From positions 1 through 8,421 of the forward strand of contig JAWWBX010000195.1 of NCBI GenBank assembly GCA_033720735.1: a stretch of DNA of 8,421 nt, read 5' to 3'. The position numbers were made by a program, and so were the translations under genes. The stretch comes from B8-G4 sp033720735 (GTDB lineage Bacteria; Bacteroidota; Bacteroidia; Chitinophagales; Saprospiraceae). The notes under the pieces were generated by a model that was not told the origin of the DNA, did no database searches, and worked only from the letters and a program-made list of their open reading frames with translations. This document shows positions 1-6,807 of the stretch, one piece after another. Every line of letters starts with the position of its first letter. Position 1 is the stretch's first letter.

Positions 1-591
1 AACAATCCGACCGGCACTGTGATGGATCCGCTTGCCATCAGCCGCCTGGCTGCGTCCTTTCAGGGACTGGTCGTGGTCGACGAGGCCTATATGGACTTCC
101 ATGCCGGGAGAGAAAATGATTCGATGTTGTCCCGCCTGATGGCTCACCCGAATATTGTGGTATTGCAAACATTCAGCAAGGGCTGGGGGATGGCCGGCGC
201 CCGACTCGGTATGGCCATTGGTAACAGCGAGATCATTGCCGTGCTCAACCAGATCAAGGCGCCTTACAACGTCAACAGCCTGACAGCGCGGGCAGTATTG
301 ACCCGGTTGGAGCAAGTTGACAAGGTTGAAGCGCAGATTGCAGAGCTCATCAGGCTCCGGGATGCCTTACACCAGGATCTCGGGCGTCTTACCATCGTCG
401 AACATGTCTACCCTTCCGCTGCCAATTTTCTGCTGGTGCGCTTTTCGGAGCCCGCAAGAGTGCATCAAAGCTTACTGTCGCGGGGTATTGTCGTGCGTGA
501 CCGCTCGGCTGCAGTCGCCGGGTGTCTGCGCATTACGGTTGGAACTGCCCAGGAAAACAAATTACTCATCGACACTTTGAGCAAGCTATGA
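1..591 (+). CDS. hisC: Histidinol-phosphate aminotransferase, C-terminal part (5' truncated)
   Basis: HisC is a PLP enzyme that transfers the amino group from glutamate to imidazole acetol phosphate, giving L-histidinol phosphate. The frame is open from base 1, so the gene begins upstream. The 196 visible residues are a little over half of the usual ~350. The first residues read NNPTG, the conserved fold-type-I aminotransferase segment. Next come VVVDEAY (Asp27 and Tyr30, counted from the window start), which contact the cofactor, and TFSKGWGMAGARLG, in which Lys60 (codon 178-180) should form the Schiff base and Arg68 should bind the PLP phosphate. Near the C terminus LRITVGT carries the substrate-binding Arg. 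The stop TGA (589-591) overlaps the hisB start ATG (588-590), so the two are probably translationally coupled. The his context supports HisC over other class-II aminotransferases. Confidence 0.97.
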   Translation, partial: NNPTGTVMDPLAISRLAASFQGLVVVDEAYMDFHAGRENDSMLSRLMAHPNIVVLQTFSKGWGMAGARLGMAIGNSEIIAVLNQIKAPYNVNSLTARAVLTRLEQVDKVEAQIAELIRLRDALHQDLGRLTIVEHVYPSAANFLLVRFSEPARVHQSLLSRGIVVRDRSAAVAGCLRITVGTAQENKLLIDTLSKL

Positions 592-1679
592 AACAACGTG
601 TCTTGTTTATCGACCGGGATGGTACGATCATCCGCGAGCCGGCTGACGAGCAGGTAGACAGTCTGCAAAAGCTGGAGTTCCTGCCCGATGCCATTACTCA
701 GTTGGCGCGCATTGCCAAGCAGACCGACTTCCGTCTGGTGATGGTCACCAATCAGGACGGACTTGGTACACCATCGTTTCCGGAAAACGATTTTTGGCCG
801 GCGCATCAAATGATGTTGTCGGTACTGGACTCGCAGGGCGTGGTGTTCGATGAGGTCCTGATCGACCGTACGACCCCGGAGGACGGTGCGTCAACGCGTA
901 AACCTGGGCTGGGCATGTTGCAACAGTACGTACATGGTGCCTATGATCTCGCCGGTTCGTATGTCATTGGTGACCGGTCTTCAGACGTACAGCTGGCCGC
1001 CAATCTCGGGGCCCGGGCCATTCGTATTGGGACAGATATCGACCCCGGCGCATGCCTCACTACTGAGAGTTGGAGACAGATCGCGCAGTGGCTCATCGGG
1101 TCACCACGGACTGCACACGTTCGGCGCGACACATCGGAGACGTCGATTGAGATCACTCTGAACCTCGACGGGACTGGAGAGCACCGGATTGCGACGGGCA
1201 TCGGGTTCTTTGATCACATGCTCGAACAGGTAGCACGGCATGGTCAGGTGGATCTGCATGTCACAGCAAACGGTGATCTGCATATCGATTCCCATCATAC
1301 GATTGAGGATGTTGCGATCTCCCTCGGCACGGCGATCGACAAGGCTCTTGGCCAACGTCGGGGTATCTCGCGGTACGGCTTCCTTTTGCCGATGGATGAT
1401 GCCATGGCACAGGTTGCTCTTGACTTCGGAGGCAGGCCGTGGATGATCTGGGAGGCCACGTTTCGTCGCGAACGTATCGGAGGCATGCCGACTGAGATGT
1501 TCAGTCATTTCTTCAAGTCGCTGAGCGACGCGGCACGGTGCAACCTTCAGATACGAGCTGCGGGTGAGAATGAGCATCACAAGATCGAGGCGATTTTCAA
1601 GGGCTTTGCCCGTGCATTAAGGATGGCAATATGCCGTGGCCGGGAGGCCGGGGTGCCCAGTACCAAAGGCGTGTTATGA
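588..1679 (+). CDS. hisB: Bifunctional histidinol-phosphatase / imidazoleglycerol-phosphate dehydratase
   Basis: This fused enzyme of 363 aa (E. coli: 355) carries out two non-consecutive steps of histidine synthesis. Residues 1-~165 are a HAD phosphatase that dephosphorylates histidinol phosphate, with the nucleophile motif DRDGT (Asp9, Asp11), TNQDGLG, and GDRSSD (128-133). Residues ~175-363 are the Mn-dependent dehydratase, with FFDHML (207-212), HHTIED (236-241), ENEHHKIE (327-334) and the C-terminal PSTKGVL. The frame stays open upstream to 522, but I chose the ATG at 588 because it overlaps the hisC stop (ATGA) and places DRDGT at the family-typical position 9. There is no clear Shine-Dalgarno, as is common in Bacteroidota. 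The zinc-loop ligands of the E. coli phosphatase (Cys93, His95, Cys101, Cys103) are replaced by Asp93, Thr95, Ala101 and Thr103. From memory, Bacteroides HisB has a similar DRS-PEDCASTRKP loop, so this is probably a lineage trait and not damage. Confidence 0.97.
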   Translation: MKQRVLFIDRDGTIIREPADEQVDSLQKLEFLPDAITQLARIAKQTDFRLVMVTNQDGLGTPSFPENDFWPAHQMMLSVLDSQGVVFDEVLIDRTTPEDGASTRKPGLGMLQQYVHGAYDLAGSYVIGDRSSDVQLAANLGARAIRIGTDIDPGACLTTESWRQIAQWLIGSPRTAHVRRDTSETSIEITLNLDGTGEHRIATGIGFFDHMLEQVARHGQVDLHVTANGDLHIDSHHTIEDVAISLGTAIDKALGQRRGISRYGFLLPMDDAMAQVALDFGGRPWMIWEATFRRERIGGMPTEMFSHFFKSLSDAARCNLQIRAAGENEHHKIEAIFKGFARALRMAICRGREAGVPSTKGVL

Positions 1680-2254
1680 TTGCGGTGATCAAATATAATG
1701 CAGGAAATATCCGGTCGGTCATGAACGCCCTGCATCGGTTGGGCGCATCGGCAGTACTGTCCGACGATCCTGAATTGGTCCTGCGGGCTGACAAGGTCAT
1801 ACTGCCCGGTGTGGGGGAGGCTGCATCCGCAATGCGCTATTTGCAAGAGCGTGGCCTGGATGATGCCCTGCGCAGAGTGACGCGCCCATTCCTTGGGATC
1901 TGCCTGGGGCTTCAGCTGATGTGTGCGCATTCTGAAGAAGGTGATACGCCGTGTCTGGGCATTTTCCCGAACCATGTGAGGCGTTTTCCTGCGACCGGCA
2001 AAGTCCCGCATATCGGCTGGAACAATTTGGAGGCCATGCGTGGACCACTGTTTGACGGGCTCCCGAAAGGTAGTGACGTCTATTTTGTGCATAGTTACTG
2101 TGCACTACCCGGTATCGACACCGTGGCCACCTGTGACTATCTGATGTCCATTAGCGCGGCGATGCAGCGCGATCACTTTTATGCCGTACAGTTTCATCCC
2201 GAGAAGTCAGCCGGCAGTGGCGAGCGCATCCTGCAAAATTTCCTGGCCCTATGA
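1676..2254 (+). CDS. hisH: Imidazole glycerol phosphate synthase, glutamine amidotransferase subunit
   Basis: HisH is a class-I glutaminase of 192 aa (E. coli: 196). It hydrolyses glutamine and passes ammonia to HisF, which makes imidazole glycerol phosphate and AICAR. The catalytic triad is visible: Cys76 in GICLGLQLM, and His174 and Glu176 in FHPEKSAGSGERILQNF. The oxyanion-region loop LPGVGEA lies at 43-49. The chosen start is ATG 1676, in a 4-bp ATGA overlap with the hisB stop. The N terminus MIAVIKYNAGNIRSV then matches the family, whereas a start at 1631 would add 15 unlikely residues. An AAAGG run about 7 bases upstream may be a weak ribosome-binding site. The gene ends in a second ATGA overlap, with hisA. 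The partner hisF lies one gene further on, so both synthase subunits come from the same transcript. Confidence 0.97.
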   Translation: MIAVIKYNAGNIRSVMNALHRLGASAVLSDDPELVLRADKVILPGVGEAASAMRYLQERGLDDALRRVTRPFLGICLGLQLMCAHSEEGDTPCLGIFPNHVRRFPATGKVPHIGWNNLEAMRGPLFDGLPKGSDVYFVHSYCALPGIDTVATCDYLMSISAAMQRDHFYAVQFHPEKSAGSGERILQNFLAL

Positions 2255-2967
2255 AGATCATACCAGCCATGGACCTGATGGGTGGTCGATGTGTGCGCTT
2301 ACAGCAAGGCGACTTCCAGCGGCGAACCACGTACTCTGCTGATCCGCTTACCGTTGTTCGGCAATTTGAACAGGCGGGTTTGCAGTTTTTGCATTTGGTT
2401 GATCTGGACGGTGCCAAGACCGGAGAAGTCGTACAGTGGAGACTCATCGAGAAAATTGCCGCCGGCACTTCACTGCAGATAGATTTTGGTGGTGGCGTGA
2501 ATTCTGCAGACACGATCTGTCGCTTGTTCGATTGCGGGGTAAGGCAGGTGACTGCAGGAACGATTGCGGTGAGAGCACCCGACACGGTCCGGGAGTGGCT
2601 TGATGAGTTTGGCCCGGATCGGATTGTCCTGGGTGCAGACACGCGTGACGGGAAGATCGCAGTTGCGGGTTGGCAGGAATATCATGAGATGCCGTTGATC
2701 GGGTTCATCCAGTCCTTTGTGGCCATGGGTGTGACGAGCGTGATCAGCACCGACGTGTCTAAGGACGGGCTCGCACAGGGGCCGGCAAACGCCTTGTACC
2801 AACGCATCCGCCAGGAGTTGCCGCAGGTCAGCCTTGTCGCCAGCGGCGGGGTGCGCTCACTGACCGACCTCCATGAATTAAAGAAACTGGGTGTCGCCGG
2901 GACGATCATTGGAAGAGCCCTGTATGACGGCCAGATCTCACTCAGACAACTGCGTCAACTATGCTGA
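2251..2967 (+). CDS. hisA: Phosphoribosylformimino-AICAR-phosphate (ProFAR) isomerase
   Basis: HisA is a (beta/alpha)8-barrel isomerase of 238 aa that opens the aminoaldose ProFAR to the aminoketose PRFAR by an Amadori rearrangement. The barrel carries the expected acid/base pair: Asp8 in IPAMDLMGG and Asp130 in GADTRDGKIAVAGW. The phosphate-binding features are DFGGGV (78-83), ASGGVRS (197-203) and GRALYDG (221-227). Thr167 in STDVSKDG matches the family's conserved Thr. DTRDGKIAVAGW, with its Trp, favours HisA over its paralogue HisF, which follows directly and has a different loop. The start ATG overlaps the hisH stop (ATGA, 2251-2254), and the last 7 bases overlap hisF. I see no sign of the dual HisA/TrpF (PriA) type, but specificity cannot be settled by eye. 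Confidence 0.97.
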   Translation: MKIIPAMDLMGGRCVRLQQGDFQRRTTYSADPLTVVRQFEQAGLQFLHLVDLDGAKTGEVVQWRLIEKIAAGTSLQIDFGGGVNSADTICRLFDCGVRQVTAGTIAVRAPDTVREWLDEFGPDRIVLGADTRDGKIAVAGWQEYHEMPLIGFIQSFVAMGVTSVISTDVSKDGLAQGPANALYQRIRQELPQVSLVASGGVRSLTDLHELKKLGVAGTIIGRALYDGQISLRQLRQLC

Positions 2968-3743
2968 AGAAACGCATTATCCCTTGTCTCGATATCCGGG
3001 ACGGACGGACGGTCAAGGGTGTCAACTTTGTGGATATCCGCGACGCCGGCGACCCCGTCGAGTTGGCCCGTGCGTACGCGGAGCAGGGTGCCGATGAGCT
3101 GGTGTTTCTTGATATCACTGCTACAGTGGAAGGCAGGCAGGCACTTCCGGCCCTCGTAGAACGCATTGCCAAAGAGCTCAACATTCCGTTTACCGTGGGA
3201 GGAGGGATCAATCAAATCAGCGATGTCAAGTCGCTGCTCGATGCGGGTGCCGACAAGGTGGCGGTCAACTCGGCTGTCGTACGTAGTCCGCAACTGATCA
3301 GTGCGTTGGCAGGCGAATTTGGTAGTCAGTGCATTGTGGTGGCCATTGATACCCGGCGGGTCGGGCAGGACTGGTTTGTTGCCATCGATGGAGGGCGTAC
3401 AGTGACGCCATTGCGCACGTGTGATTGGGTCAAAGAGGTCGGCCGACAGGGTGCCGGGGAGATCCTCCTGACGTCCATGGAGCATGACGGCACCAAAACC
3501 GGCTTTGCCACCGGCTTGCTCAGGGACGTTTGTCAAGGCACCTCCCTCCCGGTCATTGCCTCGGGGGGAGCCGGTTCGATGGTGCATTTTGCTGAAGTAT
3601 TTCAGGATACCATGGTGAACGCCGCGCTGGCAGCCAGTGTGTTCCACTATGGAGAGATCCGCATCCCTGCCTTGAAGGACTTTTTACATCAACAAAACAT
3701 ACCGGTCAGATGGAACTGGATTGGAAGAAAAGCAATGGGCTGA
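2961..3743 (+). CDS. hisF: Imidazole glycerol phosphate synthase, cyclase subunit
   Basis: HisF is the (beta/alpha)8 cyclase that uses HisH-supplied ammonia to convert PRFAR into imidazole glycerol phosphate, which continues down the pathway, and AICAR, which returns to purine synthesis. The key residues sit at canonical positions: Asp11 in IIPCLDIRDG, Lys19 in loop 1 (TVKGVNF), Asp130 in VVAIDTRR and Asp176 in EHDGTKTGF. Phosphate loops are VGGGI (79-83) and ASGGAGS (200-206). The first 7 bases overlap hisA. The protein is 260 aa. The usual family ending, IPVR, is reached at residue 250, and 10 further residues (WNWIGRKAMG) are encoded inside the 34-bp overlap with hisIE. That tail is atypical and probably arose by loss of a stop codon (see findings). 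Confidence 0.97.
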   Translation: MLKKRIIPCLDIRDGRTVKGVNFVDIRDAGDPVELARAYAEQGADELVFLDITATVEGRQALPALVERIAKELNIPFTVGGGINQISDVKSLLDAGADKVAVNSAVVRSPQLISALAGEFGSQCIVVAIDTRRVGQDWFVAIDGGRTVTPLRTCDWVKEVGRQGAGEILLTSMEHDGTKTGFATGLLRDVCQGTSLPVIASGGAGSMVHFAEVFQDTMVNAALAASVFHYGEIRIPALKDFLHQQNIPVRWNWIGRKAMG

Positions 3744-4297
3744 TCCCGGCGATTGTGCAACATGCAGAAACCGGAGCGGTGCTGATGCTGGGATATATGA
3801 ACCCGGCATCACTGACCCGTACCCAGGAGTCGGGCCTGGTCACCTTCTTTTCACGCAGTCGTCAATGTCTTTGGCAAAAAGGTGAGACCTCTGGAAATAC
3901 CCTGCACCTGGTGGACATCAGGCCTGACTGCGATGGCGATGCTCTGCTGATCAGGGCTGTGCCAAATGGACGGGTCTGTCATACCGGCGAGGCCACCTGT
4001 TTTGGCAAGGCTGCAAATGGCTTCCTGTATCACCTGGAGGACGTGATCCGAGACCGTCGAGCTCTTGGCAACGAAGCCACTTCTTATACGGCGCGACTCT
4101 TTGCGTCCGGACTCAACCGGATTGCCCAGAAGGTTGGTGAGGAAGCGACCGAGTTGATCATTGAGGCGAAGGACGATGACCGGATAAGGTTTACCGAGGA
4201 GGCCGCTGATCTGCTCTTTCACCTGCTGGTGTTGCTCGCAAAGAAACAGGTATCGTTGCGCGAGGTGGAGGCAGTCCTGGAGAATCGTCACCAGTGA
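3710..4297 (+). CDS. hisIE: Bifunctional phosphoribosyl-AMP cyclohydrolase / phosphoribosyl-ATP pyrophosphatase
   Basis: This fused enzyme of 195 aa carries out the second and third steps of histidine synthesis. The C-terminal HisE domain (~108-195) removes pyrophosphate from PR-ATP, and the N-terminal HisI domain (~1-105) opens the adenine ring of PR-AMP. HisI features are the N terminus ELDW, VTFFSRSRQCLWQKGETSGN, the metal-binding motif PDCDGD (72-77: Asp73, Cys74, Asp75, Asp77), and Cys90 and Cys97 in VCHTGEATCFG. HisE features are SYTARLFASGLNRIAQKVGEE with the acidic metal cluster Glu144/145/148, and EEAADLLFHLLVLL (163-176). The start at ATG 3710 gives the family N terminus but lies 34 bp inside hisF. 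This is the last gene of the operon, followed by a convergent - strand gene. Confidence 0.97.
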   Translation: MELDWKKSNGLIPAIVQHAETGAVLMLGYMNPASLTRTQESGLVTFFSRSRQCLWQKGETSGNTLHLVDIRPDCDGDALLIRAVPNGRVCHTGEATCFGKAANGFLYHLEDVIRDRRALGNEATSYTARLFASGLNRIAQKVGEEATELIIEAKDDDRIRFTEEAADLLFHLLVLLAKKQVSLREVEAVLENRHQ

Positions 4298-4374
4298 CAT
4301 TCGAAGGTGGCATCAGGTGATGCAAACTGATCCGGCCAGTCGTTGAAGGCTCAGGCGGAGGAGATGGCAATAAC

Positions 4375-4412
4375 AAAAAAACAACCCCTCACCACCAGGG
4401 GCAAGGGGTTGT
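4375..4412 (-). terminator. Intrinsic terminator for the - strand gene at 4446-5207
   Basis: A perfect 9-bp inverted repeat, ACAACCCCT (4381-4389) and AGGGGTTGT (4404-4412), encloses a 14-base loop. Read on the - strand, the hairpin is followed directly by seven T residues (the A run at 4375-4381), the form of a rho-independent terminator. It starts 34 bases after the stop of the secreted-protein gene. On the + strand no T run follows, so it is not an obvious terminator for the his operon. Confidence 0.85.
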
Positions 4413-4445
4413 CGTTCAGTGCTGGGGGTTATGCAATACCAGGCC

Positions 4446-5207
4446 CTACTGACGGGCGGCCGCCACAACTTGTCCGCCCAAACCACTCAGGTCGGGACGG
4501 AAGACCCAGAATTCAAGTTCTGTGCCTTCAGTCGCGTCAATCCAGTCGTCCAGCCAGCGGTCCCATGACCCTTCTCCATGCACCATTTCGAATTTCTTTT
4601 CAAACTCGGAGTCTTCACCCATCCAGGCCCACTTGTCAAAGAACCAGATGACTGCCATATCGCGCCCTTCACGGGTGCTGCTGGTCTGGTTCCAGTAGAT
4701 ACCATAGGGCTCATCAGTGAGATGCTCCGCATACGTTGCACGGATCTTGCCGAGCAGATAGGCGACTTCCTCCCCTGAATTCCGCTTCAGGTCGACATAC
4801 ATGACCCGCAGCTTGCTGAGATTGAAATCTGCAGGGAAGTGGGAGAGGCTGGCGTCGAAACTCCAGTAAGATCCGTGCGCCGCTGGTTCACAGTGTTTCA
4901 TCACGTTGGCCCAGTCATCATCGTGCGCGCCCTCGCCTGGCCGGCTGTCCAGCGCGGCCCATTGGGTCGGCCCCAGGGTCCAGATGTACTTGCCGATGTC
5001 TGGGCCGCTGTTGATGTTGTACACCCGGCAGCCGTGCGCATCGGTCGCATGAAACCGCTTGTTGTGTGCCGCCAGGGCGGATTCGAACTCAGCGATCTTG
5101 TCGACCTTCGGAGTCAGGACCACGTTTTGGAATACCAGGGTCGGTGCATCATCCTGTGCATTGATCAGGAAGGGGATGAGCAACAAGGCAAAACATACCT
5201 TTCTCAT
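4446..5207 (-). CDS. Secreted protein of unknown function with two similar alpha/beta halves
   Basis: This 253-aa protein has a signal peptide of about 17 residues (MRKVCFALLLIPFLINA, then Gln18), so it should be exported to the periplasm or beyond. I recognise no named family. The mature part looks like a tandem duplication. Residues ~24-90 run strand (LVFQNVVLTP), helix (DKIAEFESALAAHNKRF), strand (GCRVYNIN) and strand (KYIWTLGP), then W83xxLD. Residues ~133-200 repeat this order: LRVMYVDLK, GEEVAYLLGKIRATYAEH, YGIYWNQT, DMAVIWFF, then WxWMGED. This layout resembles a ferredoxin-like dimeric alpha/beta-barrel fold, which is my inference. Each half is followed by an acidic Trp-containing segment (HDDDWANV; SWDRWLDDW). 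It contains 12 Trp and two mature-part Cys (60, 106). The ATG at 5205-5207 has no Shine-Dalgarno. The gene is alone, with its own terminator downstream and 181 bp between it and the upstream hydrolase gene. Confidence 0.9.
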   Translation of the reverse strand: MRKVCFALLLIPFLINAQDDAPTLVFQNVVLTPKVDKIAEFESALAAHNKRFHATDAHGCRVYNINSGPDIGKYIWTLGPTQWAALDSRPGEGAHDDDWANVMKHCEPAAHGSYWSFDASLSHFPADFNLSKLRVMYVDLKRNSGEEVAYLLGKIRATYAEHLTDEPYGIYWNQTSSTREGRDMAVIWFFDKWAWMGEDSEFEKKFEMVHGEGSWDRWLDDWIDATEGTELEFWVFRPDLSGLGGQVVAAARQ

Positions 5208-5388
5208 AGTTCAGTGATTATTTAGAGAGGTTAGAAAATACCAGGATGGTGCAGTCAGTCGCTGGTATGGAGTGATTGAAAAGGGTGTCACGTTCCGTTC
5301 TTGTTCAGGCACTGCTGGCGCAGTCGCCCGGTGTATGCCCCATTAAGATAGGGGACTACTGAAAGGAAGTCAAGTCCGTCCCCCCGAA
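5208..5388. other. Intergenic region between two - strand genes, with several small inverted repeats
   Basis: These 181 bases hold the end of the hydrolase transcript and presumably the promoter of the secreted-protein gene. I find no convincing Bacteroidota promoter (TTG with TAnnTTTG). Inverted repeats present are ATACCAG/CTGGTAT (5238-5268), a bulged GGC-ACTGC/GCAGT-C-GCC hairpin (5308-5328), and GGGGAC/GTCCCC (5351-5383). The last begins 5 bases after the hydrolase stop on the - strand but lacks a clear T run. Confidence 0.5.
5234..5268 (-). terminator. Possible weak terminator or leader hairpin
   Basis: A perfect 7-bp inverted repeat, ATACCAG (5238-5244) and CTGGTAT (5262-5268), has a 17-base loop. 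Read on the - strand the stem is followed by TTTCT, giving a short TATTTTCT run. It lies 120 bases after the hydrolase stop and 30 bases before the next gene's start. It could therefore end the hydrolase transcript or fold in the 5' leader of the secreted-protein mRNA. The long loop and short T run make either role uncertain. Confidence 0.3.
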
Positions 5389-6807
5389 TTATTCTTCGAG
5401 GCAGGTTCGGTCGATGGGGTCGTGCGGATCCTTCAGGAAGGCACGGATGATCTCGAACACGCAATCACCGCCCGCCCCGTGCCCAAACTGATTGAGCCGG
5501 ATCACCTGGCAGGCGTTGATCGCCTCTTCAAACATCCGGGTGTGATGGGGCGGGGTCACGGGATCGTACTCATTGACGATCACCAGCGCCGGAACGCGGA
5601 TACCACGAAATGTCTGCTCGGCCTGCGTAGCCCGGGCACGACTCCATGTCCCCAGGTGCGGGATAAATGCCTGAAACCATGCCAGCCCGTATGCGAGCTC
5701 AGGGGCAGCTTCCATGGCCGCTTCAACCGCCGCAGGGGTGGCATCAGACCATTCTTCGTAGGCCTGGAAAGCATAGAAAACGGTGATCCCGGGCGCACGA
5801 ACAAACTGCATCGGCCCACGGGCCAGCTCTTGCACCTTCGCCACATCACGATCCCTGATGGCGTAGATGTAGGGTGGTGCCGTCTCAAATCCGCTCGAGC
5901 GGTACAGCAGGTAGCGCAGGAGGTACACGGCGTCCTGTGGATTGATCGCATAGTCGATACCGCCCAGCTGGACGACAAGCGGCTCAGCTGCCAGCCCGGC
6001 GAGCCCCTCAAGCAAGGTGGCCTGCAGATCAGGATACGTCGCATTGCAATCAGGATCCTGAGCACAGGCATCGTACAACTTGTGCAAGGCGCGGATCAGA
6101 TTGGGGAACCGGCCTTCAAGGGCCTTACCGTCGAGATTGGCGGGGCCGTTGAGGATCGCTGCATGGACACGCTCCGGAAAATCCCGCATGATACCGGCGG
6201 CCAGCCTGGTGCCGTAGGAAGAGCCGTACAAATGGTATTGATCGTAATCCAGCGCCTCCATGAGCATGCCAAAATCCCGTGCATTCTGCGTGCTGTTGTA
6301 CCTGGTCACATCGATGCCCGCTTCCCTGATCTCACGTGCATTGGCCTGCATCACTTCCCAGGTGCGCGCACGCTCTTCGGCTGCCGACAGATCATCTGCC
6401 AGGATCCGGAAGGTGCGTTCGGCCACATCCGGAAGTGGTGATGACAGCCCGATGCCGCGCTGGTCGACAATGATCAGATCGCCCAGGCTGCGCAGTTCGT
6501 GGTCGTACCACCGATCGGTGCTTCCGAGCGCGCGTCCGCCCGGGCCACCGGTGAGATAGATGGTCGGGATGTTGCCGGCATCAGCGCCCTTACCTCGGAA
6601 AATGGCAAAGGCAATCCGGATCGACTTGCCGCTGGGGTTGTCGTGATCTTCCGGTACGGTCAGATAGTGGCACGTCACACCCTCGCGGTCCTCCCAGTTA
6701 GGCCATTCGGAGCAAGGGCATGGCGTGATATGATGATCAACTGGCGCCTGGGCACAGAAGTGAAAGAGAGGAAGGAGCAACAGGGAGAAAGTGATCGATC
6801 GCTTCAT
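5389..6807 (-). CDS. Secreted alpha/beta hydrolase, S33 / TAP-like peptidase type
   Basis: This 472-aa protein begins with a leader of about 19 residues (MKRSITFSLLLLPLFHFCA, then Gln20). Cys18 does not sit in a good lipobox, so cleavage by signal peptidase I is more likely than lipidation. The mature protein is an alpha/beta hydrolase. It has the oxyanion motif LTGGPGG (85-91), VDQRGIGLSSP (114-124), the nucleophile elbow GSSYG (195-199; Ser197), a likely acid Asp415 in VNEYDPVTPP, and a likely His443 in FGHGAGGDCV. The GGPGG and DQRG(I/T)G pattern with a C-terminal TAP-like region is typical of proline iminopeptidase and tripeptidyl-peptidase relatives (S33), so release of N-terminal residues or short peptides outside the cytoplasm is plausible. 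Substrate cannot be read from sequence. Eight Cys outside the hydrophobic leader (30, 32, 46, 248, 254, 433, 449, 469) could form disulfides. The ATG at 6805-6807 immediately precedes the signal peptide. No linked genes point to a pathway. Confidence 0.93.
   Translation of the reverse strand: MKRSITFSLLLLPLFHFCAQAPVDHHITPCPCSEWPNWEDREGVTCHYLTVPEDHDNPSGKSIRIAFAIFRGKGADAGNIPTIYLTGGPGGRALGSTDRWYDHELRSLGDLIIVDQRGIGLSSPLPDVAERTFRILADDLSAAEERARTWEVMQANAREIREAGIDVTRYNSTQNARDFGMLMEALDYDQYHLYGSSYGTRLAAGIMRDFPERVHAAILNGPANLDGKALEGRFPNLIRALHKLYDACAQDPDCNATYPDLQATLLEGLAGLAAEPLVVQLGGIDYAINPQDAVYLLRYLLYRSSGFETAPPYIYAIRDRDVAKVQELARGPMQFVRAPGITVFYAFQAYEEWSDATPAAVEAAMEAAPELAYGLAWFQAFIPHLGTWSRARATQAEQTFRGIRVPALVIVNEYDPVTPPHHTRMFEEAINACQVIRLNQFGHGAGGDCVFEIIRAFLKDPHDPIDRTCLEE

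Noticed and set aside
522..587. A 22-residue N-terminal extension of hisB
   Set aside because: It lies inside hisC and would move the HAD nucleophile motif away from its conserved position. The ATGA overlap start at 588 fits the family and the other junctions.
4310..4323. GCATC/GATGC hairpin after hisIE as an operon terminator
   Set aside because: The stem is only 5 bp and is followed by AAACTGA, not a T run.
4839..5225. A 128-codon + strand open frame opposite the secreted-protein gene
   Set aside because: The - strand frame has a signal peptide, an internal repeat and a terminator placed just after its stop. The + strand translation resembles nothing.
5422..6441. A 339-codon + strand open frame opposite the hydrolase gene
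   Set aside because: It is antisense to a gene with intact catalytic motifs and a signal peptide. Its translation has no recognisable domain and a composition (many Arg, Gly, Cys, His) typical of a shadow frame.
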